DNA of 64,000 nucleotides from Oculatella sp. LEGE 06141 (GCF_015207605.1 NZ_JADEWO010000031.1:1-64000); one strand, 5' to 3'. Shown: positions 1 through 7,489, counted from the stretch's first letter. Translations and numbers: made by a program. The notes: generated by a model from the letters alone, not told the origin.

Positions 1-14
1 TGTATAAGAGACAG
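1..14 (+). other. Residual Nextera/Tn5 mosaic-end adapter
   Basis: The first 14 bases, TGTATAAGAGACAG, equal the 3' end of the 19-bp Tn5 mosaic end used in Nextera libraries (AGATGTGTATAAGAGACAG). An exact match beginning at base 1 is best explained as an untrimmed adapter at a contig end, not genomic sequence. The native sequence therefore begins at about base 15. Confidence 0.93.
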
Positions 15-113
15 GGAATGGACATGTCGTTCCTCTTGATCAAATCGGGTTAACTGAATGAAATAGAGTGTTGCTATTTTTTGCTTTGCTTGCTGACTGT
101 ATCTGTATCTATG

Positions 114-842
114 ATGTATAGCCTCAGAGTTGCTGATCTCCCCACGACCGAACGTCCCCGTGAGCGTTTGATTGCTCATGGTCCTAAAAGTCTTTCAACT
201 GCCGAGTTGATTGCTATTTTGCTGGGGACAGGGCAAGGACAGGGTAAGCTGTCTGCTGTGGGCTTGGGACAGTATTTGTTGCAAAAACTAGGCCAGCATC
301 AGCGCGAGCCATTGGCGGTCTTGAGAGATATCAGTGTTCAAGAGTTGATGGAGATTCCTGGTGTTGGGCCTGCCAAAGCAACGACTATTTTGGCTGCGAT
401 CGAACTGGGTAAACGGGTTTTTCATGCCCGTCCCTCTGATCAGGCCGTGATTGACGACCCGGCTGTTGCTGCCTCTCTCCTAAGCAATGACTTGATGTGG
501 CAGTCGCAAGAACGCTTCGCAGTGCTGTTATTAGATATCAAGCATCGGCTCATTGGGATGCAGGTAATCAGTATTGGAACAGCAACTGAAACCCTGGCGC
601 ATCCCCGTGACATTTTTCGAGAAGTTATTCGTCGAGGAGCGACTCGGCTGATTGTGGCGCACAACCATCCATCTGGTAGTGTAGATCCTAGTCCAGAAGA
701 TATTACGTTAACTCGACAGCTTCTAGTTGGCGCTCAGTTTTTGGGCATTCCACTGCTAGATCACCTAATATTAGGTAATGGCGATTACTTGAGTCTGCGT
801 CAGACAACGTCTCTGTGGCAGGAAACTCCACAGGGAGATTAA
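114..842 (+). CDS. radC: RadC/MPN+ (JAMM) domain protein
   Basis: RadC-family protein of about 243 residues. A helix-hairpin-helix segment ([13 protein letters not shown], about residues 81-93) precedes an MPN+/JAMM domain with the metal-binding signature HNHPSG (about 183-188) followed by the downstream Asp in DPSPED. The family was once called a DNA repair protein, but its biochemical role is unresolved; the JAMM motif suggests a zinc metallopeptidase fold. Adjacent ATGs at 111 and 114 match the family start ([11 protein letters not shown]); an upstream in-frame TTG at 81 would add an atypical leader. The gene is the first one after the contig end, so its promoter context is only partly visible. 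It appears monocistronic, with a spacer of about 90 bases before the next gene. Confidence 0.92.
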   Translation: MYSLRVADLPTTERPRERLIAHGPKSLSTAELIAILLGTGQGQGKLSAVGLGQYLLQKLGQHQREPLAVLRDISVQELMEIPGVGPAKATTILAAIELGKRVFHARPSDQAVIDDPAVAASLLSNDLMWQSQERFAVLLLDIKHRLIGMQVISIGTATETLAHPRDIFREVIRRGATRLIVAHNHPSGSVDPSPEDITLTRQLLVGAQFLGIPLLDHLILGNGDYLSLRQTTSLWQETPQGD

Positions 843-934
843 TCTGGTTTGAGGTTGCACAAGTTGTCGTCCTGCTTTATACTTGAGCGTCGAATTAATT
901 TTGTTGTTATAGATTGTTTTCTTAGGAGGGTTTT

Positions 935-1297
935 ATTCCTGAGTCACTCACCCTGACCGTTAGTTTAAGAGGCACCCGCGAAGTCAGGGACAATTGCCAA
1001 CTATTTCGCCTTGCTGGGTTATTGGATGCCTTCTCCGAGCCTACCTTTCGCAAGGTTATGGACAAGTACGTTGATGAAGGGCCAAGTAACTTAATTTTGG
1101 ATCTGTCTCAGATTGATTTTGTTGATAGCTCTGGGTTAGGTGCGCTTGTACAGCTCGTCAAGAAAGCTCAAACGGCCGAAGGTAGCGTCCAGATTGTGAC
1201 AAACCCACGCGTGACCCAGACCGTTAAGCTGGTTCGGTTAGAGAAATTTCTGTCTCTTCAGCCGTCGGTGGATGACGCTTTAGAGAATGTTAAGTAA
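935..1297 (+). CDS. STAS-domain anti-sigma factor antagonist-like protein (ATT start)
   Basis: A single STAS domain protein of about 120 residues, of the SpoIIAA/anti-anti-sigma type. The core DLSQIDFVDSSGLGAL carries the Ser that is phosphorylated in such regulators (about residues 63-66 of the extended product). The shortest obvious start (TTG at 1022) would cut into the first beta strand. The frame stays open and domain-like upstream to a stop at 923 (TLTVSLRGTREVRDN, FRLAGLLDAF). The only start codon next to the strong Shine-Dalgarno AGGAGGG (924-930) is ATT at 935. I therefore infer an ATT-initiated protein. It is likely to act with partner-switching kinases or phosphatases; none is adjacent, although a PP2C gene lies near 30.4 kb. 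Confidence 0.85.
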   Translation: MPESLTLTVSLRGTREVRDNCQLFRLAGLLDAFSEPTFRKVMDKYVDEGPSNLILDLSQIDFVDSSGLGALVQLVKKAQTAEGSVQIVTNPRVTQTVKLVRLEKFLSLQPSVDDALENVK

Positions 1298-1472
1298 CGT
1301 TACTTATAAGCAATGTTAGCTCAAGCAGATCTGGCTTCAGCCAAGTTGTTTTAGCGTTTGAGGAGTACATGTCCTCTATACCAAGCAGGTTGGTTTTTTG
1401 CTGTGTTGAGACGGAGTGTCTCAGACAGTAAGCGCTTCAGGTGCGGAGAATGGTGATGTGAAAGGGCTAGGC

Positions 1473-1919
1473 ATGGTCAATATGGACTTGATGTCTCAGT
1501 TTGTTTCCTTGTTCTCTGATGTATCTCGTATCCCATCTTCCATGACCCCAGGTCAAGCGCGACAGCTTTCTCCCGCATCCCTTGCTTACATTGGAGATGC
1601 TGTTTATGAACTATACATTCGTACGCTCTATCTATCCCCACCGCGCCGGTTGCAAGATTACCATCATTGCGTTGTTGCACAGGTCAGAGCAGAAAAGCAA
1701 GCACAGCATTTGGGATCGCTTCAACTACACCTCACAGATGCTGAACGCGAGATTATTCGTTGGGGGCGAAATGCTGTTTCTCGAAAACCAAAACGGGTTG
1801 CTCTCGCAACCTATCAGCAGGCAACGAGCTTAGAGACATTGATTGGCTATTTATATTTAACGGATTCCCAACGCCTGTTTCAGCTCTTGGACTACTTGGA
1901 GTCTGAGTTGACAGATTGA
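1473..1919 (+). CDS. mrnC: Mini-ribonuclease III
   Basis: A short RNase III-like catalytic domain without a dsRNA-binding domain. The signature LAYIGDAVYELYIR (about residues 37-50) holds the acidic catalytic residues, and the C-terminal part (ETLIGYLYL) matches the second conserved helix. In Gram-positive bacteria and cyanobacteria, Mini-III processes 23S rRNA precursors. The frame is open back to a GTG at 1416, but the ATG at 1473 has AAAGGG upstream at good spacing and lies nearer the conserved region; ATGs at 1482 and 1491 are also possible. The neighbouring rlmB also acts on 23S rRNA, so the pair makes functional sense. Confidence 0.9.
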   Translation: MVNMDLMSQFVSLFSDVSRIPSSMTPGQARQLSPASLAYIGDAVYELYIRTLYLSPPRRLQDYHHCVVAQVRAEKQAQHLGSLQLHLTDAEREIIRWGRNAVSRKPKRVALATYQQATSLETLIGYLYLTDSQRLFQLLDYLESELTD

Positions 1920-2070
1920 GGAGTGTGTTAACCCCCTCTCAGCATGAGGTTAATAAGGAGTTGGGGCATCACGCTAGGACGATGGCACCATCGAAACATT
2001 GACCAGGCCGCCGTAGGCACTGGAACGGTAGTATCCGGACTTGCTACTGCCTCAAATCAACGCTGATAAC

Positions 2071-2076
2071 TATAAT
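2071..2076 (+). promoter_or_regulatory. Candidate -10 box (TATAAT) before rlmB
   Basis: A perfect TATAAT hexamer lies 30 bases before the rlmB ATG, in the 186-base spacer after mrnC. No convincing -35 hexamer is seen at 16-18 bases, so this is a weak call based on the -10 alone. Confidence 0.35.
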
Positions 2077-2105
2077 TTCTGCTCATTCAGTGACGAGTAA
2101 CCACT

Positions 2106-3263
2106 ATGACTGACAACAACCGTAATTCAAGCCGCAATCCAAAGTCTCGCTATCCGAAGCGGCGATCGAATTCTGCCAAACGTTCAGACCCCAAACGTTC
2201 GGATTCCAAATATTCAGACTCTAAGTATTCGGACGGAGAAACAACCTCGCCTAGGCATTCTGCCTCACCCAGGAAACCTGCCTCGTCTAAGGATTCTCCA
2301 ACCAGACACTCTCTCCCTAAGCCTGCTTCTTCCAGACATTCCTTACCTAAATCTCCGTCCAGAAGCGCTCATCGGGAACCCAACCGCTCTAGAAGGCTGG
2401 CTGTACAACCCGATAAGAAGGTGCTTCCGGCTGTTGCCGTTGGGGAAACGACGGATATTGAAACGGATCTCGTTTACGGTCGTCATGCGGTATTGGCAGC
2501 TTTGGAGAGCGATCGCTACCTCAATCGGATTTGGATCACGTCTAGACTACGCTACGACGCTCGTTTTCATGGTTTGTTGTCCCAAGCAAAAGCGAATGGA
2601 ACGGTCGTCGATGAAGTAGAACCTCGACGGTTAGATCAAATTGCGAATGTCAACCATCAAGGGGTGATTGCTCAGGTTGCTCCTTATGAATATGTGGAAT
2701 TGCCTGACTTAATTGCTCAGGCTCAAGCCAGTACAGACCAGCCGGTGATAGTAGTGGCTGATGGGATCACTGATCCCCATAATCTGGGCGCTATTATCCG
2801 CACTGCTGAGGCGTTAGGGGTGCAGGGCTTGGTGATCCCGCAGCGACGAGCGGTGGGGATCACTCCTGCTGTTGTAAAAGTGGCCGCAGGAGCCCTGGAA
2901 AGTTTCTCAGTGGCCAGGGTCGTTAACCTCAGCCGAGCGCTAGAGGACTTGAAAAGTGCAGGGTTCTGGATTTATGGTGCTGCTTCAACAGCCAGCCAGG
3001 CGATCGATTCTGTGAAGTTTACTGGCCCTGTGGCGCTGGTGATTGGTTCTGAGGGGGACGGGCTAAGCTTATTGACCCAGCGCTGTTGCGATGTTTTAGT
3101 TTCGATTCCGTTGCAGGGAAACACGCCTAGCCTCAACGCTTCTGTCGCTGCGGGAATGGTGCTGTATGAGGTTTACCGCCAGCGTCGCTCAACTATTCTT
3201 CATCTAGATAGAGGCTTTGCAAAAAATGGTGCGACAGAGTATAAGAAAAATGTAGAAATGTAA
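2106..3263 (+). CDS. rlmB: 23S rRNA (guanosine-2'-O-)-methyltransferase RlmB (TrmH family)
   Basis: SPOUT-class RNA 2'-O-methyltransferase of 385 residues. The first 115 or so residues are a low-complexity Ser/Lys/Arg/Pro-rich tail with short repeats ([14 protein letters not shown]; repeated RHSLPK), probably disordered and RNA-binding. From about residue 120 come the SpoU substrate-binding domain ([11 protein letters not shown]) and the trefoil-knot catalytic domain with motif 1 ([16 protein letters not shown], about 222-237), motif 2 ([10 protein letters not shown], about 313) and motif 3 ([15 protein letters not shown], about 334). It binds S-adenosylmethionine and is expected to modify the 23S rRNA peptidyl-transferase region. 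The long tail is common in cyanobacterial homologues. A hairpin terminator follows. Confidence 0.93.
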
Positions 3264-3267
3264 AACT

Positions 3268-3300
3268 TGTGCAAAGTCCGGTGACGGTTGCACACTTTTA
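3268..3300 (+). terminator. Terminator-like hairpin after rlmB
   Basis: Inverted repeat TGTGCAA (3268-3274) and TTGCACA (3288-3294) with a 13-base loop, followed by CTTTTA. It begins five bases after the rlmB stop and fits a short intrinsic terminator or attenuator before the DUF1816 gene. Confidence 0.5.
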
Positions 3301-3339
3301 GCGTTTCAACGAGTTGCTAACAGGGAATTGGTAGGGACT

Positions 3340-3618
3340 ATGAAAGAAATTTGGACAAATTTACTTCAGGCGTTTGGTTTAGCTTGGTGGGTTGAAGTTG
3401 TTACAGAAAATCCAAACTGCACCTATTACTTTGGCCCTTTTGCGAACTCAAAAGAGGCGAGAATGGCCAAAAGTGGATATATCGAAGATCTGGAGCATGA
3501 GTCTGCTCAAGGCATCAAAGCTTTGGTGAAGCGCTGTAAGCCTGGAACGTTGACTGTGTACGATGAAGCATCTGAACCAAGCGGAATGAGTGCTTCGTCA
3601 CCCGTTTTTAGCAGTTAA
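3340..3618 (+). CDS. DUF1816 domain-containing protein
   Basis: Small acidic protein of 92 residues of the cyanobacterial DUF1816 family. The pattern is aromatic-rich: FGLAWWVEVVTENPNCTYYFGPF, then SKEARMAKSGYIEDLEHE and a Lys-rich KALVKRCKPGTLTVYDE. Some family members are phycobilisome-associated or stress-related, but no biochemical role is established. The ATG at 3340 is preferred over the in-frame TTG at 3328. Its own promoter may lie in the 76-base spacer that also holds the rlmB hairpin. It converges with the alpha/beta hydrolase. Confidence 0.85.
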   Translation: MKEIWTNLLQAFGLAWWVEVVTENPNCTYYFGPFANSKEARMAKSGYIEDLEHESAQGIKALVKRCKPGTLTVYDEASEPSGMSASSPVFSS

Positions 3619-3646
3619 TAGATACAGGTGCGATCGCTGACGGTTG

Positions 3647-3675
3647 AGCACTGAGTGCTAAGTTGAGTTTTTTGG
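3647..3675 (+). terminator. Terminator hairpin after the DUF1816 gene
   Basis: AGCAC (3647-3651), loop TGA, GTGCT (3655-3659), then AAGTTGAGTTTTTT with a T-tract ending near 3673. It lies between convergent genes and flanks two HIP1 octamers (3630-3637 and 3679-3686). Confidence 0.5.
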
Positions 3676-3685
3676 GCAGCGATCG

Positions 3686-4543
3686 CTAGCTTTCAATTAC
3701 TTCTGGGTTCTGGTCAATCCAGCGATCGATATCTAGCCGTATTTGCTGAGGAATTTCCCAGGGAAATAAATGAGCAGTGTTGGGGTAGCAAATTGCCTGA
3801 CACTGTGGCAGGTGTTGCGCCGTTTCCCAGCTGGATGCGGCGGTAATATGGCGATCATTTTCCCCAGCCAGTACGAGACATGGAACTTCGATAGCTTGCA
3901 AAGCAGCAAGGCGATCGTAGCGCGTTCTGAGCGCAGTCCGAAGGGCTTTTTGTGCCGCGGCTGACGTTTGCAGGTAAGCTATCATGCCTTCGTCAGCAAG
4001 GTATTGATAGGCTGTTGCTGTGTGCTGTTGAATTAGGTATCGGTAGAGCGACTGCTTGCCAAAGGTGTCAATATTCCATTGCCAGCCCGGAGCCAGTCGG
4101 TTTACCACGGAAGCTAATCCAGTATATAAATTGTCTTGCCAGCTGATAGCTGGATGGTTGCTGCGGGGATGGGCTGCCGTTGCAACCAAAACCAGTCCGC
4201 TTACCGTTTTGGGCAGTTTGAGAGCCAGTTCCATGGCGAGAATGCCTCCCAAAGACCAACCCAGCACCAGACATCTGGAAATGTGATGCTGCTGAAGCAG
4301 TAATTCCAGGTCGGACAAGTGAGCCGCCATCTGAAACGGTTGATTGGTCTGGCTCTTACCGTATCCTCTTAAATCGGGTGCAATGGTTTGGAATCGTTGC
4401 GACAAATGATTTGTAAAGACAGACATACTGCTGCTTCTACCGGGGTGCCCGTGGAGGCAGAGAATTGGAAAGCCAGTACCTTTGATTTCAACGGCAAGCG
4501 GCATCGGTTTAGTGGGATCGACTGGTGACACACGATCGCTCAT
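3686..4543 (-). CDS. Alpha/beta-fold hydrolase
   Basis: Alpha/beta hydrolase of 285 residues. The oxyanion loop is LHGHPGRS (about 30-37), the nucleophile elbow GWSLGG has Ser97, the acid lies in AGENDRHIT (about 225-233), and the catalytic His is in NTAHLFPWE (about 257). It resembles the haloalkane dehalogenase/BioH/esterase-like group; the substrate cannot be predicted. There is no signal peptide, so it is cytoplasmic. It is divergent from the NUDIX gene, with an 18-base perfect palindrome in the shared spacer. The stop codon abuts a HIP1 octamer. Confidence 0.88.
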   Translation of the reverse strand: MSDRVSPVDPTKPMPLAVEIKGTGFPILCLHGHPGRSSSMSVFTNHLSQRFQTIAPDLRGYGKSQTNQPFQMAAHLSDLELLLQQHHISRCLVLGWSLGGILAMELALKLPKTVSGLVLVATAAHPRSNHPAISWQDNLYTGLASVVNRLAPGWQWNIDTFGKQSLYRYLIQQHTATAYQYLADEGMIAYLQTSAAAQKALRTALRTRYDRLAALQAIEVPCLVLAGENDRHITAASSWETAQHLPQCQAICYPNTAHLFPWEIPQQIRLDIDRWIDQNPEVIES

Positions 4544-4583
4544 AGTGAAGTTCTAGCGTAGACTATCCTCAGTCTGACGAGTA

Positions 4584-4601
4584 ATTGCCGTTAACGGCAA
4601 T
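4584..4601. promoter_or_regulatory. Perfect 18-base palindrome between divergent genes
   Basis: ATTGCCGTTAACGGCAAT reads identically on both strands. It lies in the 97-base spacer between the minus-strand alpha/beta hydrolase and the plus-strand NUDIX gene, where a dimeric repressor could control both. No known cyanobacterial regulator site was recognised in it. Confidence 0.5.
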
Positions 4602-4640
4602 CTAACCGCCTACTCAGGGGACTTCGACCCAATCATTTGC

Positions 4641-5081
4641 GTGAACCAAATGCCTATTCAGGTTGCGATCGCCATTCTTTGCCAGGACAATCAGTTTTTA
4701 ATGCAACTGCGCGATAACATCCCTGAGATCATCTACCCTGGTCATTGGGCTTTTTTTGGCGGCCATTTGGAGCTGGAAGAACCTCCAGCGGCGGCGGTGC
4801 GACGCGAATTGGCCGAAGAAATTGGTCATGTTCCGTCTCAACTGTCGTTGTTTAAGTCGTACGACGATGACCATGTGATTCGGCATGTGTTTTATGCTCC
4901 GCTCACCGTCAGTATTGACGCGCTCGAACTAAATGAAGGCTGGGATATGGGTTTTTTCACGCTAGAGGATGTGCATCGGGGCGATCGCTATTCCGAGCGT
5001 GCGGGTAAGGTTTGCCCATTAGGAGCACTCCATCAGCAAATTCTGTTGGATTTCTGGGAGCACAACCGCTTGCTTGGATGA
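4641..5081 (+). CDS. NUDIX hydrolase
   Basis: A compact NUDIX protein of 146 residues. The Nudix box begins at G41 and follows Gx5Ex7REuxEExG: G41, E47, R55, E56, E59, E60, G62. These residues bind the metal that cleaves nucleoside-diphosphate-X bonds. The core starts at once (PIQVAIAIL), so there is no extra N-terminal domain. GTG at 4641 and ATG at 4650 are both possible; neither has a strong Shine-Dalgarno. The substrate is unknown. A HIP1 site follows the gene. Confidence 0.9.
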   Translation: MNQMPIQVAIAILCQDNQFLMQLRDNIPEIIYPGHWAFFGGHLELEEPPAAAVRRELAEEIGHVPSQLSLFKSYDDDHVIRHVFYAPLTVSIDALELNEGWDMGFFTLEDVHRGDRYSERAGKVCPLGALHQQILLDFWEHNRLLG

Positions 5082-5245
5082 GACTCTTAGGCGTTGAGGC
5101 GATCGCTCCAGTTGTATTGCTCGATTCCCGTTGAGGACGACAGATTAAAATCTGTATCTTTTAATACTTTTTGCCGCAATGCTCGGTATATTAGGGAACA
5201 AAATAGCTGTTTCGAGCTGTTTTGTTGAGCTTATTGGGCAAACTT

Positions 5246-5443
5246 ATGATGACGGAATCAGTATGTACTGTTCCTGTTCCCCGCACACAGCAGGAACTTG
5301 AGCAAGCAGTTCATGACTATCAAACTACTGACCTGAGTGGTTTTGAACTCTTCTGTTATTGGCAAGCTATCCGAGAGGCATCTTTAGAGCAAGGTGCCGC
5401 ATCTGTAGATCGCAACCCAATTCTGGGAGACGACAGCTATTAA
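5246..5443 (+). CDS. Small hypothetical protein
   Basis: An unrecognised small acidic protein of 65 residues starting at ATG 5246 (a second ATG is at 5249; an in-frame TTG at 5222 would add eight residues). It is rich in Glu, Gln and Asp (RTQQELEQAVHDYQTTDLSGFELF), predicted helical, with no membrane segment or Cys motif. Its only visible context is that it precedes the riboswitch-controlled DUF4278 gene by 300 bases. It could be a genuine small cyanobacterial protein; its composition and open frame favour that, but I recognise no family. Confidence 0.55.
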   Translation: MMTESVCTVPVPRTQQELEQAVHDYQTTDLSGFELFCYWQAIREASLEQGAASVDRNPILGDDSY

Positions 5444-5620
5444 CCTTAAACAGGCAGCCTACCACTGGCATTCTACAGAAGGCTTAAACGAGGCTGGCTC
5501 TATGTTTCAGTACCAATTGAAGCGGCAATCAGAAAGTCCAATCTGGACTTTGTTACGTTTTGCTGAATTTGCAAGCATAGAGGAAAAACAGTAAAATAAG
5601 ATACAGAAAGAAATACTGTT
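5444..5620. other. Intergenic region upstream of the glutamine riboswitch
   Basis: This gene-free stretch leads into the gifB promoter and aptamer. Only the promoter/NtcA box near 5568-5604 is recognised in it; no RNA gene or open frame is supported. Confidence 0.6.
5568..5604 (+). promoter_or_regulatory. Promoter with overlapping NtcA-type box
   Basis: TTTGCA (5568-5573), an 18-base spacer, then TAAAAT (5592-5597) form a sigma-70-like promoter. The sequence GTA-N8-TAC (5591-5604) is the exact NtcA consensus and overlaps the -10 box. An activator site is normally centred near -41, whereas this position suggests repression by NtcA, as reported for gif genes of Synechocystis. A transcript starting near 5604 would carry the whole downstream aptamer. 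Confidence 0.7.
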
Positions 5621-5700
5621 TCGTTCATCTCAGATGACATCTTAAGCAATTTTAGACGACTTCTGGGACGGAAGTAGGGGTCTCGCCCGAAGGAACGCGT
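5621..5700 (+). ncRNA. Glutamine riboswitch (glnA RNA motif)
   Basis: The conserved parts of the glnA/glutamine aptamer are present in order. P1 is CGTTC (5622-5626) with GAACG (5693-5697). P2 is TCTCAGA (5628-5634) with TCTGGGA (5662-5668), seven pairs including one G-U. The junction CGGAAGTAGG (5669-5678) follows, then a short G/C P3 and GAAGGAACGCG. Known members bind L-glutamine; in cyanobacteria one controls gifB. It ends about 46 bases before the DUF4278 start, with no intrinsic terminator obvious, so control of translation start is likely. Confidence 0.9.
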
Positions 5701-5745
5701 TTCGTCTTACAAAAAACACGAGACTACCATTCAGGAGCGAATTAT

Positions 5746-6153
5746 ATGAAACTTTCTTATCGCGGTGTGAAGTACGATTACGAACCCACTCCAGTTGATT
5801 TAGTTGAGAGTGAAGTGGCGGGGCAGTATCGAGGACAAGCTTTTAAGTTTGGCTACCTCAGACATATCCCGGTTCCTCAACCCATTCTTAACCTCACGTA
5901 TCGAGGTGTGGCCTATCGTACGACTGCCTTGGGTTCCACTGAGGCGATTGAACCTGCCGTTCGCTCTAAAGCGGCTGTTCCTGCCTATATTCATCCAGTC
6001 GTGCGATCGCAACATGCCGTGTTGAGCGAAGTCGCCAGAATTCATCGCCAAAACATTCAGCGTCGATTGCAGCACCGTATGGAAGTGGCCAAAGCTAAGG
6101 GTGATACCGGTTTGTTGAATCAGCTAGAGCGCGAGATGCAGCAGTTTGTCTAG
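5746..6153 (+). CDS. gifB: DUF4278 protein, probable glutamine synthetase inactivating factor IF17
   Basis: A protein of 135 residues. The N-terminal half is DUF4278 with two related copies of LxYRGVxY (MKLSYRGVKYDY and LNLTYRGVAYRT). The C-terminal part (about residues 85-135) is helical and basic (IHRQNIQRRLQHRMEVAKAKGD). In cyanobacteria, gifB encodes IF17, a basic protein that binds and inactivates glutamine synthetase when nitrogen is plentiful. Its gene is repressed by NtcA and switched on by a glutamine riboswitch; both elements are directly upstream here. The assignment rests on that context plus the basic tail; DUF4278 alone would not suffice. ATG 5746 follows CAGGAGCG at good spacing. 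A strong terminator follows. Confidence 0.7.
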   Translation: MKLSYRGVKYDYEPTPVDLVESEVAGQYRGQAFKFGYLRHIPVPQPILNLTYRGVAYRTTALGSTEAIEPAVRSKAAVPAYIHPVVRSQHAVLSEVARIHRQNIQRRLQHRMEVAKAKGDTGLLNQLEREMQQFV

Positions 6154-6189
6154 TAAGTTGGGATAGTATTTCATCCAACTCTCCGCTTC

Positions 6190-6234
6190 AAAAGGAGCGC
6201 TACCCATCCAGTTGTGGTCGGCAGCGCTCCTTTT
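6190..6234 (+). terminator. Intrinsic terminator after gifB
   Basis: AAAAGGAGCGCT (6190-6201) pairs perfectly with AGCGCTCCTTTT (6223-6234). Because of the flanking A and T runs, the 12-bp stem can work in both directions, ending gifB (plus) and the CobO-like gene (minus). Confidence 0.88.
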
Positions 6235-6284
6235 GCTGATCTAATTGTTGATCTAGGCCAGGTGTTGAGGCTTGGCAATCGCTT

Positions 6285-7433
6285 CTAGAAATCAACACCT
6301 CGCTTCAAGTCAATTCCTTTCTCGGCATAGTGTTTGTGGCAAAACACTTCAGAATGGACGCTAGCCAGATCGAAATAGTCAGGCGGGTTCTTGCAACGTC
6401 CAGTAATGATGATTTCGGTGTCACGTGGTTTGCGGAGCAATGCCTGAATAATCGGGTGTTGTGGCAGCAACTCTAGATCAACGGTCGGGTTGAGTTCATC
6501 TAAAATAATCGTTTTGTATAAACCTGAAGCGATCGCCGCTCGGGCAATTTCCCAGCCCCGTTCTGCCTCTACGTAATCGAGTTCCTGCTGCTGACCGCGC
6601 CAGACAATGGCATCCCTGCCACAGCGTTGATGATCAACCAGATTGGGATAGCTCTGATGAAGGGCGGCGATGGCCGCATCTTCGGTATAGCCAACGCCAC
6701 CCTTAAGCCATTGCATGATGAGAACACGGTGAGACTTATCCTGGCTGATTCCTTTGCCGATCGCCTGAAGGGCTTTACCCAGGGCGCTAGTAGACTTGCC
6801 CTTGCCCGACCCGGTGTAGATCTCGATCCCTTCTATCCCGTGAACCACCGCCGTTGAATGGTGCTGCTTCATCTCAGAGTGCAGGTCGGCAATGTCGAGA
6901 AGGGGTTGAGGCGCACCTCGCCCGGTGGCGATAATTTCCAGATCCTCGGGTTTGTGCTTCAGCGTTTGCACCACCTCGTCCACGGGAAGCAGTCCTAAAT
7001 CTAGAACGGGATTGAGTTCATCTAATACGACGACAGAGTACAAGCCAGAGGCGATCGCCCCTTTGGCAACATCCCAACCTCGCTGAGCCTCCAATCGATC
7101 AAATCGGGTGACTTCGTCAGCATTAAAGAACTCAGCTCTACCCGTCCGCACCTGATCAATTAAGTGGGGAAAACCGCGTTGTAAGGCTTCAATAGCAGCA
7201 TCTTCATCGTAGGTGCGACCCGGCCCTTTCAGAAAGCGAAGCAGTAGAACGCGAGTTTGTAACCCAGTATGGATACCCAACCCAATTGAGCGTAATACGA
7301 CACCCAGTGCCGCCTGCGATTTTCCTTTGCCTGCCCCATCATAGATGTGAATCTGACCCGCTAAGCGCTCGCTGCGAATCTGCGCTGTGCGAATACCGAT
7401 TCCCTTTCGTGTCATAGTCTTAAGATTGTTCAT
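6285..7433 (-). CDS. Tandem CobO/BtuR-like P-loop ATPase (duplicated corrinoid adenosyltransferase fold)
   Basis: 382 residues made of two homologous halves. Half 1 (about 27-200) has IHIYDGAGKGKSQAALG, LRFLKG, YDEDAAI, GWDVAKGAIASGLY and VVLDELNP. Half 2 (about 205-370) has IEIYTGSGKGKSTSALG, MQWLKG, YTEDAAI, GWEIARAAIASGLY and IILDELNP. Each half carries the P-loop of ATP:cob(I)alamin adenosyltransferases of the CobO/BtuR family, which normally are single-domain proteins of about 200 residues acting as dimers. This fusion could be a covalent pseudo-dimer. Whether both halves transfer adenosyl is unknown; the first may be regulatory. It converges on gifB and is divergent from fraC. Confidence 0.85.
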   Translation of the reverse strand: MNNLKTMTRKGIGIRTAQIRSERLAGQIHIYDGAGKGKSQAALGVVLRSIGLGIHTGLQTRVLLLRFLKGPGRTYDEDAAIEALQRGFPHLIDQVRTGRAEFFNADEVTRFDRLEAQRGWDVAKGAIASGLYSVVVLDELNPVLDLGLLPVDEVVQTLKHKPEDLEIIATGRGAPQPLLDIADLHSEMKQHHSTAVVHGIEGIEIYTGSGKGKSTSALGKALQAIGKGISQDKSHRVLIMQWLKGGVGYTEDAAIAALHQSYPNLVDHQRCGRDAIVWRGQQQELDYVEAERGWEIARAAIASGLYKTIILDELNPTVDLELLPQHPIIQALLRKPRDTEIIITGRCKNPPDYFDLASVHSEVFCHKHYAEKGIDLKRGVDF

Positions 7434-7489
7434 GAGCCTTGCATTTTGGCGGAGATTGGTACTTAGCTCTTAGTTTGTCTATGCCCCTA

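Noticed and set aside
2150..2380. Repeated Ser/Lys/Arg codons resembling a DNA minisatellite
   Set aside because: The repeats are in frame and encode the disordered tail of RlmB; they are coding low complexity, not a mobile or CRISPR repeat.
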